Shown here: piece by piece, positions 52,153 to 62,303 of the stretch
How the letters are laid out: each line of letters begins with the position of its first letter
Numbering within the stretch: position 1 is the stretch's first letter
From: Myxococcus fulvus
GTDB lineage: Bacteria; Myxococcota; Myxococcia; Myxococcales; Myxococcaceae
Assembly (NCBI RefSeq): GCF_900111765.1
Contig: NZ_FOIB01000014.1
Span: 242,866 to 306,865 of the forward strand
Reading direction: 5' to 3'
DNA length: 64,000 bases
Notes under the pieces: model-generated
What the model saw: only the letters and a program-made list of their open reading frames with translations
What the model was told of the DNA's origin: nothing
Databases searched by the model: none
Made by a program: the position numbers and the translations under genes

Positions 52153-53058
52153 ATGTCGAAGCAGCCGAGCCGCTCCCACCTCTTCCTCCAGCACCTGTCG
52201 CCCCAGGCGCGGTGCTACGCGGAGGTGCCCGGGCTCGAGGCGCTGTTGGACTCCTGGCTGTCCATCGCGAGACAGGCGTGGCCGGACGTCATGCTTCCGG
52301 AAGAAGACTTCCTGCGCCATGTCGCGACCCGACTGAGCCCCAGCGACGAGCCCGCCGCGACGCTCGCCGCGCTGCCCGTGGCGGACCTCTATCTGGCCTG
52401 CGCATGTGCTCGGGGGCTGCCCACCGCGCACGCCGCGCTGGAGCGACAGCTCCTCCCTCGCGTGGCCAGCGCGCTGACCCGGGTGCGAGGCGGCGGCCTG
52501 GACACCGCGGAGGTCCTCCAGCAACTGCGTCAGCGACTCCTCGTCCCACAGGGAGGCGCCGAGCCGAGAATCGCCGAGTACCAGGGCACGGGCCCGCTGG
52601 CGGCGTGGCTGCGCGCGGCGGTGGTGCGCACGGCCTTCAACCTCCAGCGCGCGGAGGGCCGACGCGCCAGGGCCGAGGAGGACGCGGAGGCGGAGGGCTC
52701 CGCGTGGGTCGAGCGAGGCGCTGACGTGGAGCTCGACTACCTGCGCCGTCGTCACCAGCAGGACTTCCGCGAGGCCCTGGCGGGAGCGCTGGCGAGCCTG
52801 TCCCCGCGCGAGCGCACCGTGCTGCGCCTGCACGTGGTGGAGGGCGTGAGCCTGGAGCGCATCGGCGCCATGTACCAGACGCACAAGTCCACGGTGTCGC
52901 GCTGGATTTCACAGACGCGGCAGACGGTGCTGGAGGGCGCGCGCGAGCGTCTGGCCGAGCGCCTCCAGTTGTCCGCGGACGAGCTGCGAAGCCTGATGCG
53001 GGTGGTGCACAGTCAGCTCGACGTGAGCCTCCTGGGGCTGCTCAGGGAGCCCGGTTAG
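52153..53058 (+). CDS. Sigma-70-family RNA polymerase sigma factor
   Basis: A 301-residue sigma factor. Residues about 85-190 resemble sigma region 2 (QLLPRVASALTRVRG, YQGTGPLAAWLRAAVVRTAFNLQR) and about 210-270 region 4 (LASLSPRERTVLRLHVVEG, ERIGAMYQTHKSTVSRWI helix-turn-helix). The length and layout resemble a myxobacterial ECF-like group rather than classic ECF factors. A small secreted protein and a Ser/Thr kinase with a zinc-finger N-terminus follow on the same strand, suggesting a signalling locus. Confidence 0.85.
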   Translation: MSKQPSRSHLFLQHLSPQARCYAEVPGLEALLDSWLSIARQAWPDVMLPEEDFLRHVATRLSPSDEPAATLAALPVADLYLACACARGLPTAHAALERQLLPRVASALTRVRGGGLDTAEVLQQLRQRLLVPQGGAEPRIAEYQGTGPLAAWLRAAVVRTAFNLQRAEGRRARAEEDAEAEGSAWVERGADVELDYLRRRHQQDFREALAGALASLSPRERTVLRLHVVEGVSLERIGAMYQTHKSTVSRWISQTRQTVLEGARERLAERLQLSADELRSLMRVVHSQLDVSLLGLLREPG

Positions 53059-53168
53059 CCCCCTCGCGAACTTTTTCGCGGTCCGCGTGCAACACGTCCC
53101 GGTGGCCGGTGTCACCCCGATGAAGGCAGGCGAGGACGTCTCGCTCTCATCCTGAAAGGACCCGAATC

Positions 53169-53468
53169 ATGCGGAACACACTGAAGAAGCTGACCCTGGT
53201 GGCGCTGACGGTGGTGGGCACGACGGCGCTGGCGGAGGAGCGCATCGAGCTGAAGGTGGGGGACAAGCACGTCATCACCGTGAAGGACCTGACCCGCGTG
53301 GCGCTGGGGAACAGGGAGACGGCGGACGTGAAGACGCTGGGGGGCGGGAAGCTCGAAATCACGGGGCTGGAGGCGGGCACCACGCGGCTCTTGACCTGGA
53401 CGCGCGGTGGGCAGCAGGGGGACTACGCCGTGGTGGTGACGGACTCCGAGCAGGCGGCCGCGAAGTAG
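53169..53468 (+). CDS. Secreted pilus/secretin N-terminal-like domain protein
   Basis: A 99-residue protein. The signal peptide covers residues 1-22. The rest (about 25-92) is a compact beta domain of the kind found at the N-terminus of CpaC/RcpA pilus secretins: IELKVGDKHVITVKDLTRVALG and TRLLTWTRGGQQGDYAVVV (each trimmed). AAAGGA lies just before the ATG at 53169. The same domain forms the C-terminus of the downstream kinase, so the two are functionally linked by inference. Confidence 0.85.
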   Translation: MRNTLKKLTLVALTVVGTTALAEERIELKVGDKHVITVKDLTRVALGNRETADVKTLGGGKLEITGLEAGTTRLLTWTRGGQQGDYAVVVTDSEQAAAK

Positions 53469-53477
53469 TCCGAGGGA

Positions 53478-53509
53478 CCCGCTGCCTTCCCACCGAAGAA
53501 GGCAGCGGG
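53478..53509 (+). terminator. Strong terminator between the secreted domain gene and the kinase gene
   Basis: CCCGCTGCCTT (53478-53488) and AAGGCAGCGGG (53499-53509) form a perfect 11-bp stem with a 10-nt loop, 10 bp after the small gene's stop. Little T tract follows, so readthrough to the kinase at 53529 is possible. Confidence 0.65.
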
Positions 53510-53528
53510 GATGATGTGACGCGCGCCC

Positions 53529-54977
<1,449 letters not shown>

Positions 54978-54990
54978 AGCGCGGTGTGAC

Positions 54991-55740
54991 TCAGCGCGCG
55001 CCGCGAGGGGCCTGCCTCGCCTGACGCGGCGTCTCCTGTCCGAGCAGCCGGTACGCGGCCTGACGATGTTGCTGGAGCTGGGGCAGCAGGTTGTCGAGCA
55101 GCGACTTCAGCGCGGTGTTGCTCGCGAACTGCTGCTGCGCGGCCATCACCTTGGCGATGTCCATGTCGTGGTCCCCGACCATGTCGGCCAGGTACGCGCG
55201 GTCGAACGGGGTGCCCTGGAGCGCCTCCAGCTTCTTCATCGTCGCGTGCTCGGCCTCCTGCATCGCCTGGGCGAGCGTGGAGTCCGCCTTGCGCTCCTCG
55301 AGCGTGAGGTTCTTCGACTTCACATACGCCAGCAGGTTCTCGTCCGCCTGGCCGTGCTCGCGCTCCATGCGCGCGCCGAAGTCCTTCACCGCCTGGGACG
55401 CGCCGTTCTTCTGGGCGAGCCGTCCCATCTGGACCTCCATCTGGTTCGCGTGGTGCAGCTCCGCGAGGAATGCCTTCTCCTCGGTGGGCACGGGCAACAG
55501 GCCCTGCTTCATCCACTTCGCGGCCTGGGCGTCACCCTGTCCCGAGCCACCCGTGCCGGGCTGTTCGTCCCCCAGCTTCTGGATGTCCTCGCCGTGGTCG
55601 ATGGCCTCCGATTCGCCCATGCGAATCATGCCCTGACTGTCACCGGTGCCATTCTGGGTGGCGTCGTCGTCATCCTGCGCGCCCGCGGCGCCGCCCAGCA
55701 CCAGCGAGCCGACCAGCATCCAACCGCTCCATCGCTTCAT
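54991..55740 (-). CDS. Secreted DUF4142 (ferritin-like) protein
   Basis: A 249-residue protein with a signal peptide (residues 1-21). The DUF4142 helical domain (about 85-235) shows FLAELHHANQMEVQMGRLA, REHGQADENL, and a YLADMVGDHDMDIAKV segment, which resemble ferritin-like bundles, though a metal site is not obvious. A Gly/Asp/Gln-rich linker precedes it. The family is common in proteobacterial periplasm and often stress-related. Convergent to the kinase. Confidence 0.85.
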   Translation of the reverse strand: MKRWSGWMLVGSLVLGGAAGAQDDDDATQNGTGDSQGMIRMGESEAIDHGEDIQKLGDEQPGTGGSGQGDAQAAKWMKQGLLPVPTEEKAFLAELHHANQMEVQMGRLAQKNGASQAVKDFGARMEREHGQADENLLAYVKSKNLTLEERKADSTLAQAMQEAEHATMKKLEALQGTPFDRAYLADMVGDHDMDIAKVMAAQQQFASNTALKSLLDNLLPQLQQHRQAAYRLLGQETPRQARQAPRGAR

Positions 55741-55839
55741 CGCCTGCCTCCGAGAAGTGCGACTGCCGAACCTCTCGAAGGTGGCGACGGCGAAGCAGGC
55801 GCGGCCAGGGCACGACGGCCGGACGGACGAAGGCTGGGG

Positions 55840-56295
55840 TCAGGGCTCGGCGAGCAGGAACAGGGCGTGCGCGCTGGCGATGGGGCGGGTGCGGTCGTCC
55901 TGCCAGGCGTCGACGCGCACGTTGGCCACGCGGCGGCCCTGTCGGGTGATGATGGCGCGCGCGAAGGTGTCCTGCGGCTTGCCCGAGCGCAGGAAGTCCA
56001 CCGTGAGCGAGATGACCTTGGGCACGCGCGGCGTCTCCGTCTTCAAGAGCAGCTCGAAGATGGAGGCGGACTCGAGCAGCGCGCCCAGGGTGCCGCCGTG
56101 CAGCGCGGGCAGGAAGCTGTTGCCGATGAGCATGGGCTGGTAGCGCATGCGGCACATCATCTCGCCGGCCAGGTTCTCCACGCCGATGCCCATGAAGCGC
56201 GTGTAGGGGATGGCGTCGGTGAGGCGGCTGTACTCGCGCGTCTTGCGCACCTCGAGGACCAGCTCGGCGATGGCGGAGGGCTTGGGGTCACTCAT
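55840..56295 (-). CDS. Hotdog-fold thioesterase (PaaI-like), downstream copy
   Basis: A 151-residue protein. The conserved helix and catalytic area LPALHGGTLGALLESASIFELL (trimmed) and RKPQ-type strands are typical of acyl-CoA thioesterases of the hotdog fold. A start at 56295 follows five bases after the upstream gene's stop, so the two are one operon. Substrate unknown. Confidence 0.85.
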   Translation of the reverse strand: MSDPKPSAIAELVLEVRKTREYSRLTDAIPYTRFMGIGVENLAGEMMCRMRYQPMLIGNSFLPALHGGTLGALLESASIFELLLKTETPRVPKVISLTVDFLRSGKPQDTFARAIITRQGRRVANVRVDAWQDDRTRPIASAHALFLLAEP

Positions 56296-56300
56296 GGGCG

Positions 56301-56753
56301 TCACTCCTCCGTCAGCATGAAGGTGCCCTGCGCGGAGGCCACCGGGTGGTTCTTGTCGCCCTGGTGCACCAGCGCGCGGACGAAGGCGACCTGGCGCGTG
56401 GTGCGGTAGCACTCGGCCACGGCGGTGAGGGTGACACCGGGGCGCGCGGGGCGCAGGTAGTCGATGCGCAAATCCAACGTCACCATGGGGGTCATCCGGC
56501 CCAGCCGGAGCATGACGGAGGTGCCGCACGTCGCGTCGATGAGCGTCGTCACCGGACCGCCGGCGATGACGCCCGTCTCCGGGTTGCCGACGAGGAAGTC
56601 CGCGTAGGGCAGCTCGACGGTGGCCTCGGTAGGGGCCACGTCCACGAGCTTCAGACCCAGCGCGTGGTTGTGGGGAACGATGTCCGAGTAGAACAGGGAG
56701 CAGCGCTCCATCCGCCCGGCCTTGTCTTCGGGAAGCTTGAAGTCGTCCGACAT
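56301..56753 (-). CDS. Hotdog-fold thioesterase (PaaI-like), upstream copy
   Basis: A 150-residue paralogue of the downstream enzyme. VIAGGPVTTLIDATCGTSV is the helix-alpha catalytic region with the active-site Asp, and LRIDYLRPARPG the following strand. It probably hydrolyses an acyl- or aryl-CoA. Hotdog proteins form dimers, so a heterodimer with the neighbour is possible. Confidence 0.87.
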   Translation of the reverse strand: MSDDFKLPEDKAGRMERCSLFYSDIVPHNHALGLKLVDVAPTEATVELPYADFLVGNPETGVIAGGPVTTLIDATCGTSVMLRLGRMTPMVTLDLRIDYLRPARPGVTLTAVAECYRTTRQVAFVRALVHQGDKNHPVASAQGTFMLTEE

Positions 56754-56940
56754 GGGATGCGGATAACAGAAACGTCTCGGGATGGCGCGTGACGAATCGC
56801 GTCGAGCCCTCCGCGGCCGCTCAGGAAGAGGCCCGGCTGTCCCCCTGTTCACGTCGCGCCGGGCGTGTCCCCGGGGAGCCGGATAGTGTGGCGCCCCGCA
56901 AGGCCGTGTCTCGCACAGTCCCCCAACACGAGGACCTCTG

Positions 56941-59900
56941 GTGAAACGACTGACCTCCGCCCTCTGCGCCCTGCTGCTCGTCCCGGGCGCGCTCGTCGCC
57001 GCGCAGCCCGCGCAGACGCCTCCCGCCGCCCGGCAGGACCCCACTCCCCCCATCCCGGTGAAGAAGGATGACGCCGCCCGTGAGGCCGGCCGCGCCGTGG
57101 AGGTGGACCCCAACGCCCCGTCCGACACAGAGTCCCCCAAGGCCGACAAGGACAAGGACGCGTGGAAGGTGGACGCTCCCGGGTTCCCGGCGAAGCAGGT
57201 GTCCATCGACGTCTCCGAGGGGACGTGGATGAACGTGGACGTGAGCCCCAGCGGGGACGAGCTCGTCTTCGATTTGCTGGGGGACATCTACGTGCTGCCG
57301 CTGGCGGGCGGCGAGGCGCGTGCGCTGACCTCGGGCGTGTCCTGGGACATGCAGCCGCGCTTCAGCCCGGATGGGAGGTCCATCGCCTTCACGAGTGACC
57401 GGGGCGGGGGCGACAACATCTGGGTGATGAAGCGGGATGGCTCGGACGCGAAGGCGGTGACGCAGGAGAAGTTCCGCCTGCTCAACAGCCCCGCGTGGAG
57501 CCCGGATGGACAGTTCATCGTCGCGCGCAAGCACTTCACCGCGCGCCGCTCGCTGGGCGCGGGCGAGGTGTGGATGTATCACCGCTCCGGCGGCGAGGGC
57601 GTGCAGCTCACCGAGCGCGCCAACGAGCAGAAGGATTTGGGCGAGCCGGCGTTCTCCCCGGATGGGCGCTACGTCTACTTCAGCCAGGACGTCACGCCGG
57701 GCCGGACGTTCGAATACAACAAGGACCCCAACGGCGAGATTTATGCCATCCAGCGGTTGGATGTGGAGACGAAGGAGATCGACCCCTTCGTCACGGGGCC
57801 GGGAGGCTCCATCCGTCCGACGCCTTCTCGCGACGGCAAGCAGCTGGCGTTCATCCGTCGGGTGCGGACGAAGACGGTGCTCTATGTGACGGACGTGGCG
57901 TCGGGGGCGGAGCGCCCGCTGTACGACGGGCTCGACCGCGACATGCAGGAGACGTGGGCCATCCACGGCGTGTACCCGACGCTGGCGTGGACGCGCGACG
58001 ACAAGGCGATTGTCTTCTGGGCGGGCGGCAAGCTGCAGCGCATCGACGTGGCGACGAAGCAGGTGACGCCCATCCCGTTCCGGGTGAAGGGCACGCGCAC
58101 GATTTTCGAGGCGGTGCGCTCGCCGCGGGCGGTGGCGCCGGAGCGCTTCAACACGAAGATGCTGCGCTGGGTGCAGGTGTCTCCGAAGGGAGACCGGGTG
58201 GTGTTCCAGACGCTGGGCAAGCTCTACGTGAAGGAGCTGCCGGGTGGCACGCCGAAGCGGCTGACGAAGCAGGAGGACCACCTGGAGTTCTACCCGTCGT
58301 TCTCGAGGGACGGGCGCTCCATCGTCTACACGACGTGGGACGACGAGAAGCTGGGCGCCATCCGCGTGGTGTCGGCCACGGGCGGTGAGGGCAAGGTGGT
58401 GTCGACGCGGCCGGGCTACTACGTGGAGCCGGCGCTGAGCCCGGATGGCAAGTCGCTGGTGTATCGCGCGTCGGGGGATGGCTACCTGATGCCGGGGCAG
58501 TGGAGCCGGGAGACGGGCCTGTTCGTGCAGCCGGTGGCGGGAGGCACGCCGCGCAGGCTGGCGCGGGATGGAGAGCAGCCGCACTTCGGTGTGCGCTCGG
58601 ACCGCGTGTACTTCCTGCATGTGGAGTCGAAGGAGAAGGAGGACGTGCGCTCGTTGAAGAGCGTGGGTCTGGACGGGAGCCAGGAGCGCACGCACGTGAC
58701 GAGCGCGGAGGCGACGGAGCTGAAGGTGTCTCCGGACGAGCGGTGGGTGGCGTTCCGGGAGAACTTCAACGCGTTCATCACGCCGTTCCCCAAGGGGGCG
58801 AAGGCGGCGGTGGTGGGGCCGGACGCGAAGGCGTTGCCGGTGGCGAAGGTGAGCCGGGACGCGGGCGAGTACCTGCACTGGGCGGGCAACAGCCAGGGGC
58901 TGCACTGGGCGCTGGGGCCGGAGCTGTTCACGCGGGAGCTGAAGCAGGCGTTCACCTTCGTGGACGGCGCGCCGGAGAAGCTGCCGCCGGTGCCGGAGAA
59001 GGGCGTGGACCTGTCGTTCCTGGTGAAGGCGGATGTGCCGGAGGGGACGCTGGCGCTGGTGGGTGGGCGCGTCATCACGATGAAGGGTGACGAGGTGCTC
59101 GAGCAGGGCGTGGTGGTGGTGAAGGGCAACCGCATCGTCGCGGTGGGGCCGGTGGGGAAGGTGCAGGTGCCGGCGGGGGCCAAGGTGGTCGACGTGAAGG
59201 GCAAGACGTTGATGCCGGGCCTGGTGGACGTGCACTGGCATGGGGCCATGGGGGTGGATGGGCTGATGCCGGAGCAGAGCTGGGTGCAGGCGGCGTCGCT
59301 GGCGTACGGGGTGACGACGTTGCATGACCCGTCGAACTCGTCGGAGGAGGTGTTCGCGGCGAGTGAGCTGGGGAGGGCGGGGGCGTTGGTGTCGCCGCGC
59401 ATCTTCTCGACGGGGACGATTCTGTATGGCGCGGCGGGGGTGGGGTATCGGGCGCCGATTGAAACGCTGGACGATGCGCGCTCGCACCTGCGGCGGATGA
59501 AGGCGATGGGGGCCTTCAGCGTGAAGAGCTACAACCAGCCGAGGCGGGACCAGCGACAGAAGGTGCTCCAGGCGGCGCGGGAGCTGGAGATGCTGGTGGT
59601 GCCCGAGGGTGGCTCGTTGCTGCAGCACAACCTGACGATGGTGGTGGATGGGCACACGGGCGTGGAGCACGCGATTCCGGTGGCGCGCATCTACGCGGAC
59701 GTGAAGCAGCTGTGGGGGAAGAGCGGGACGGGCTACACGCCGACGTTGGGTGTGGCGTATGGCGGCAACTGGGGTGAGAACTACTGGTACCAGAAGACGA
59801 ATGTCTGGGAGGACCCGAGGCTGTTGTCCTTCGTGCCGCGGCGGGTGGTGGATTCACGCAGCCGTCGGCGGATGATGGTGCCGGACGACGAGATGAATCA

Positions 59901-60339
59901 TTTCGACGCGGCGCGGACGGCGCGGGAGCTGAATGAGGCGGGAGTGAACGTGCAGCTCGGCGCGCATGGACAGCGCGAGGGGTTGGCGGCGCACTGGGAG
60001 CTGTCGATGTTCGGGCAGGGCGGGATGAAGCCGTTGCAGGCGCTGCGCGCGGGGACGCTCGGTGGGGCGCGCTATCTGGGCATGGATGGGGAGATTGGCT
60101 CGCTGGAGGAGGGGAAGCTGGCGGACCTCATCGTGTTGGACAGGAACCCGCTGGAGGACCTGATGAACAGCCGCTCCGTGCGCTACACGATGGTGAACGG
60201 GCGGCTGTACGACGCGGCCACGTTGAATGAAGTGGGCACGCGGCAGCGCCAGCGCGCGAAGTTCTTCTTCGAGAAGGACGGCAACGAGGGCTGGAGCCCG
60301 AAGGCCAGCGCGCATACGCACACGCATTCGTGTGACTGA
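56941..60339 (+). CDS. Secreted TolB-propeller / amidohydrolase fusion
   Basis: A 1132-residue protein with a GTG start and GAGGA upstream. Residues 1-21 are a signal peptide. Residues about 90-690 are a WD40-like/TolB beta propeller with repeats such as MQPRFSPDGRSIAFTSDRGG, SPAWSPDGQFIV and EPAFSPDGRYVYFS. Residues about 700-1100 are an amidohydrolase: LMPGLVDVHWHGA holds the metal HxH, later GHTGVEHAI and the final GSLEEGKLADLIVLDRNP. The propeller may bind peptide or sugar substrates for the hydrolase. Ends with a His/Thr-rich tail. Confidence 0.93.
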   Translation: MKRLTSALCALLLVPGALVAAQPAQTPPAARQDPTPPIPVKKDDAAREAGRAVEVDPNAPSDTESPKADKDKDAWKVDAPGFPAKQVSIDVSEGTWMNVDVSPSGDELVFDLLGDIYVLPLAGGEARALTSGVSWDMQPRFSPDGRSIAFTSDRGGGDNIWVMKRDGSDAKAVTQEKFRLLNSPAWSPDGQFIVARKHFTARRSLGAGEVWMYHRSGGEGVQLTERANEQKDLGEPAFSPDGRYVYFSQDVTPGRTFEYNKDPNGEIYAIQRLDVETKEIDPFVTGPGGSIRPTPSRDGKQLAFIRRVRTKTVLYVTDVASGAERPLYDGLDRDMQETWAIHGVYPTLAWTRDDKAIVFWAGGKLQRIDVATKQVTPIPFRVKGTRTIFEAVRSPRAVAPERFNTKMLRWVQVSPKGDRVVFQTLGKLYVKELPGGTPKRLTKQEDHLEFYPSFSRDGRSIVYTTWDDEKLGAIRVVSATGGEGKVVSTRPGYYVEPALSPDGKSLVYRASGDGYLMPGQWSRETGLFVQPVAGGTPRRLARDGEQPHFGVRSDRVYFLHVESKEKEDVRSLKSVGLDGSQERTHVTSAEATELKVSPDERWVAFRENFNAFITPFPKGAKAAVVGPDAKALPVAKVSRDAGEYLHWAGNSQGLHWALGPELFTRELKQAFTFVDGAPEKLPPVPEKGVDLSFLVKADVPEGTLALVGGRVITMKGDEVLEQGVVVVKGNRIVAVGPVGKVQVPAGAKVVDVKGKTLMPGLVDVHWHGAMGVDGLMPEQSWVQAASLAYGVTTLHDPSNSSEEVFAASELGRAGALVSPRIFSTGTILYGAAGVGYRAPIETLDDARSHLRRMKAMGAFSVKSYNQPRRDQRQKVLQAARELEMLVVPEGGSLLQHNLTMVVDGHTGVEHAIPVARIYADVKQLWGKSGTGYTPTLGVAYGGNWGENYWYQKTNVWEDPRLLSFVPRRVVDSRSRRRMMVPDDEMNHFDAARTARELNEAGVNVQLGAHGQREGLAAHWELSMFGQGGMKPLQALRAGTLGGARYLGMDGEIGSLEEGKLADLIVLDRNPLEDLMNSRSVRYTMVNGRLYDAATLNEVGTRQRQRAKFFFEKDGNEGWSPKASAHTHTHSCD

Positions 60340-60352
60340 GTGAGGCGTGGCG

Positions 60353-60381
60353 GGCTCCGGGGTGAGCCATCTCCCGGAGCC
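60353..60381. terminator. Terminator of the amidohydrolase gene
   Basis: GGCTCCGGG (60353-60361) and CCCGGAGCC (60373-60381) form a perfect 9-bp stem with an 11-nt loop, 14 bp after the stop. Confidence 0.65.
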
Positions 60382-60439
60382 TCGCTGTAGATGCGAGCCA
60401 GCACGTGGATCGTGGTGGTCTGCTAGGAAGCAACGTTCC

Positions 60440-61030
60440 ATGAGACCTCTGCTCCTGCCTCTGCTGGCGCTGGTGTCGAGCTGTTCGCGTCATCCAGGGG
60501 CACGTACAGCCCTGCCTCAAGAGGACCTGTCCGTCTCCTTCCCGGAGGCACTGGCTGGCCCGGCCACAGCCCGACAGTCAGAGGCGCAGCCGGCCGTGGT
60601 GGACGGCGAGACGCTGAGAGCCTTGTCGATTGCCGCCAACGACTTCCTCCCGATGGATGCGCGCGAGCGCTCGTGTTGGAACCGGCAGGAGTCCTATCGC
60701 TATCGCGTGCTCAAGCAGAGCGAGGTGTTCTTCGTGAGCATCTCCGCGGACCCCGAAGCTTGCAGACCAGAGCCACGGATGCTGGATGGGGGCGCGCGGT
60801 ATGCCATCAGCATCGAGGGACGGATTCTGCGACGCCACTTCGATGGAGAACCCGAGGCGCCATCAAACCCTCCGCCTTCTCCTGATGCAGGAAGTCCCGT
60901 GTCATCGCCCGACGCGGACATTCCCGTGGGAGATACGACCTGGGGTGCGCCCACGGAGTCAGTGCCCTCCTCGTGGCTCGACGGAGGCACGCCGTCTCCC
61001 TCGTCCACGGATGGCGGCATGCCACGGTGA
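60440..61030 (+). CDS. Small putative lipoprotein, paralogue of the one at 23978
   Basis: A 196-residue secreted protein. ATG 60440 has GGAAG upstream. Signal with lipobox-like LVSSC. The core (about 35-135) shares the four blocks of the paralogue at 23978-24397: SFPEAL, NDFLPMD, CWNRQESY, VFFVSI then Cys, and LDGGARYAISIEGRIL. A Pro/Ser/Asp/Gly-rich tail (about 140-196) is unique to this copy. Function unknown. Confidence 0.75.
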   Translation: MRPLLLPLLALVSSCSRHPGARTALPQEDLSVSFPEALAGPATARQSEAQPAVVDGETLRALSIAANDFLPMDARERSCWNRQESYRYRVLKQSEVFFVSISADPEACRPEPRMLDGGARYAISIEGRILRRHFDGEPEAPSNPPPSPDAGSPVSSPDADIPVGDTTWGAPTESVPSSWLDGGTPSPSSTDGGMPR

Positions 61031-61180
61031 GCCTCGGTGCGGGAGATGCGTGGACCCGCACCGGTTTCATCCTCGAAGGTGAATCACTGGGACCCGGTGG
61101 ACATGTCTTGGGACCGGGGTTCATTGTGATGCCCATCCGTGGACTGGGACGCTCCTGGTTGCAACACAGGATGCGTCACC

Positions 61181-61486
61181 ATGCTGAGTCTGATGAAGCG
61201 GTTGGCTGGAACGTTCGCGCTGATGATGGCCGTGGGCTGCGGACCCATGGACCCGGTCGAGGAGACGGTGGCTCCCGAGCCGTCACCTCCCGCCGAGGCC
61301 CCGACTGTCGAGGCCATGGACCTCGATGACTTCCTCGTCTGCTCGGGGCCCATCTCGGAGGCGGGGCGAGAGTGCGTGGAACTCTGTGTGGAGTTCGCTC
61401 CCGTGGCGAGCCTGTTGCCCTGTCTCGTGAGCTGTGGGCTGGACATCACCGACGTCCTCTCGTGCCTGCCCGAACTGTTCGAGTAG
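61181..61486 (+). CDS. Small Cys-rich lipoprotein
   Basis: A 101-residue protein. ATG 61181 has AGGATG in a suitable place; ATG 61193 is an alternative. Lipobox MAVGC. The mature part is Pro/Glu-rich, then holds six cysteines (CSG, CVELC, PCLVSC, SCLP), likely disulfide-bonded. Small Cys-rich lipoproteins are common in myxobacteria; function unknown. Confidence 0.7.
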   Translation: MLSLMKRLAGTFALMMAVGCGPMDPVEETVAPEPSPPAEAPTVEAMDLDDFLVCSGPISEAGRECVELCVEFAPVASLLPCLVSCGLDITDVLSCLPELFE

Positions 61487-61502
61487 CCCGATGACCCATG
61501 AC

Positions 61503-61528
61503 GGGCTCCGGAGTTCACCCCGGAGCCC
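61503..61528. terminator. Bidirectional terminator
   Basis: GGGCTCCGG (61503-61511) and CCGGAGCCC (61520-61528) form a perfect 9-bp stem with an 8-nt loop between the convergent stops at 61486 and 61541. Confidence 0.7.
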
Positions 61529-61540
61529 GGAGCCCTGATG

Positions 61541-62134
61541 TCAGGGGATGAGCGTCAACACCAGCGTCTGCGTGCTGGTGTACTGGGCGAGCCCCTCCGG
61601 AGAGGCGCAGGCGTTCTCCAGGTCCGCGACGACGAAGACCAGCGTCCGCACCGCCGTGGCCCCCGCGTACTTGCCGGACACCACGGTGCCAATCTGCTGC
61701 GTGGTCCGCGTCGTGGTGCCGCCTTGAACGACGACCTGCGTGAGCGAGAGCTGCGACGTCTCGCCCGTGTTCCACGTCACCGTCACCGAGCCCCCGCTGA
61801 TGCCCAGCAGCGAGTCACAGGTGTAGTTCCTGCGCAGCGCGGGCGCGAAGCCCGTGGTGCCCGAAATCACCGGGTCCGCCAGCACGGCGAGGCAGTTGGT
61901 GAGCGTCCCGCTGCCGGACACCGTCGTGTCCCGGGGCTCATTGGTGATGGGCGGCGAGAAGGAGATGGTCGTCGTCCCGAGCAGACAGGTGACGGTGCCG
62001 AGCAGCGGCGCCTCACTCGACTCCAGCGAGGACTCCCCCTCGAGGACCGGGCTGTCCTCCGTGCCGCAAGCGGTGAGCGCGCCGGAGACCACGATGAATG
62101 CCATGAACCACAGCCAACGGATGTGCGTGTGCAT
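61541..62134 (-). CDS. Secreted Thr/Ser-rich putative lipoprotein
   Basis: A 197-residue protein. ATG 62134 is preceded by GAGGTGG. Signal and lipobox ALTACG. The mature part is Thr/Ser/Gly/Val-rich with a beta-sandwich pattern and three cysteines (VTCLLG, LTNCLA, YTCDS, with another near the end), in the style of myxobacterial surface proteins. No domain recognised. Confidence 0.7.
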   Translation of the reverse strand: MHTHIRWLWFMAFIVVSGALTACGTEDSPVLEGESSLESSEAPLLGTVTCLLGTTTISFSPPITNEPRDTTVSGSGTLTNCLAVLADPVISGTTGFAPALRRNYTCDSLLGISGGSVTVTWNTGETSQLSLTQVVVQGGTTTRTTQQIGTVVSGKYAGATAVRTLVFVVADLENACASPEGLAQYTSTQTLVLTLIP

Positions 62135-62270
62135 GTCCACCTCGGGGTTGAAGGTGGAACCACGGTAGTGACGGCCGGTGCCGCGCCGCCGCCCCATGCG
62201 CCGAACGTGGTGGCTGTCGAGCAATGGACGTGTACCCAAGTCCAACGGGCAATGTGCCCCCCGCTCCGGT

Positions 62271-62293
62271 GCGGGCCCGACGTGCGGGCCCGC
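62271..62293. terminator. Terminator of the DUF1570 gene
   Basis: GCGGGCCCG (62271-62279) and CGGGCCCGC (62285-62293) form a perfect 9-bp stem with a 5-nt loop, just beyond the minus-strand stop at 62304. Confidence 0.7.
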
Positions 62294-62303
62294 GCTCCCG
62301 CCA

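Noticed and set aside
56821..59670. 949-codon minus-strand open frame opposite the amidohydrolase
   Set aside because: Antisense His/Arg/Pro-rich shadow; the plus-strand protein has signal peptide, propeller blades and metal motif.
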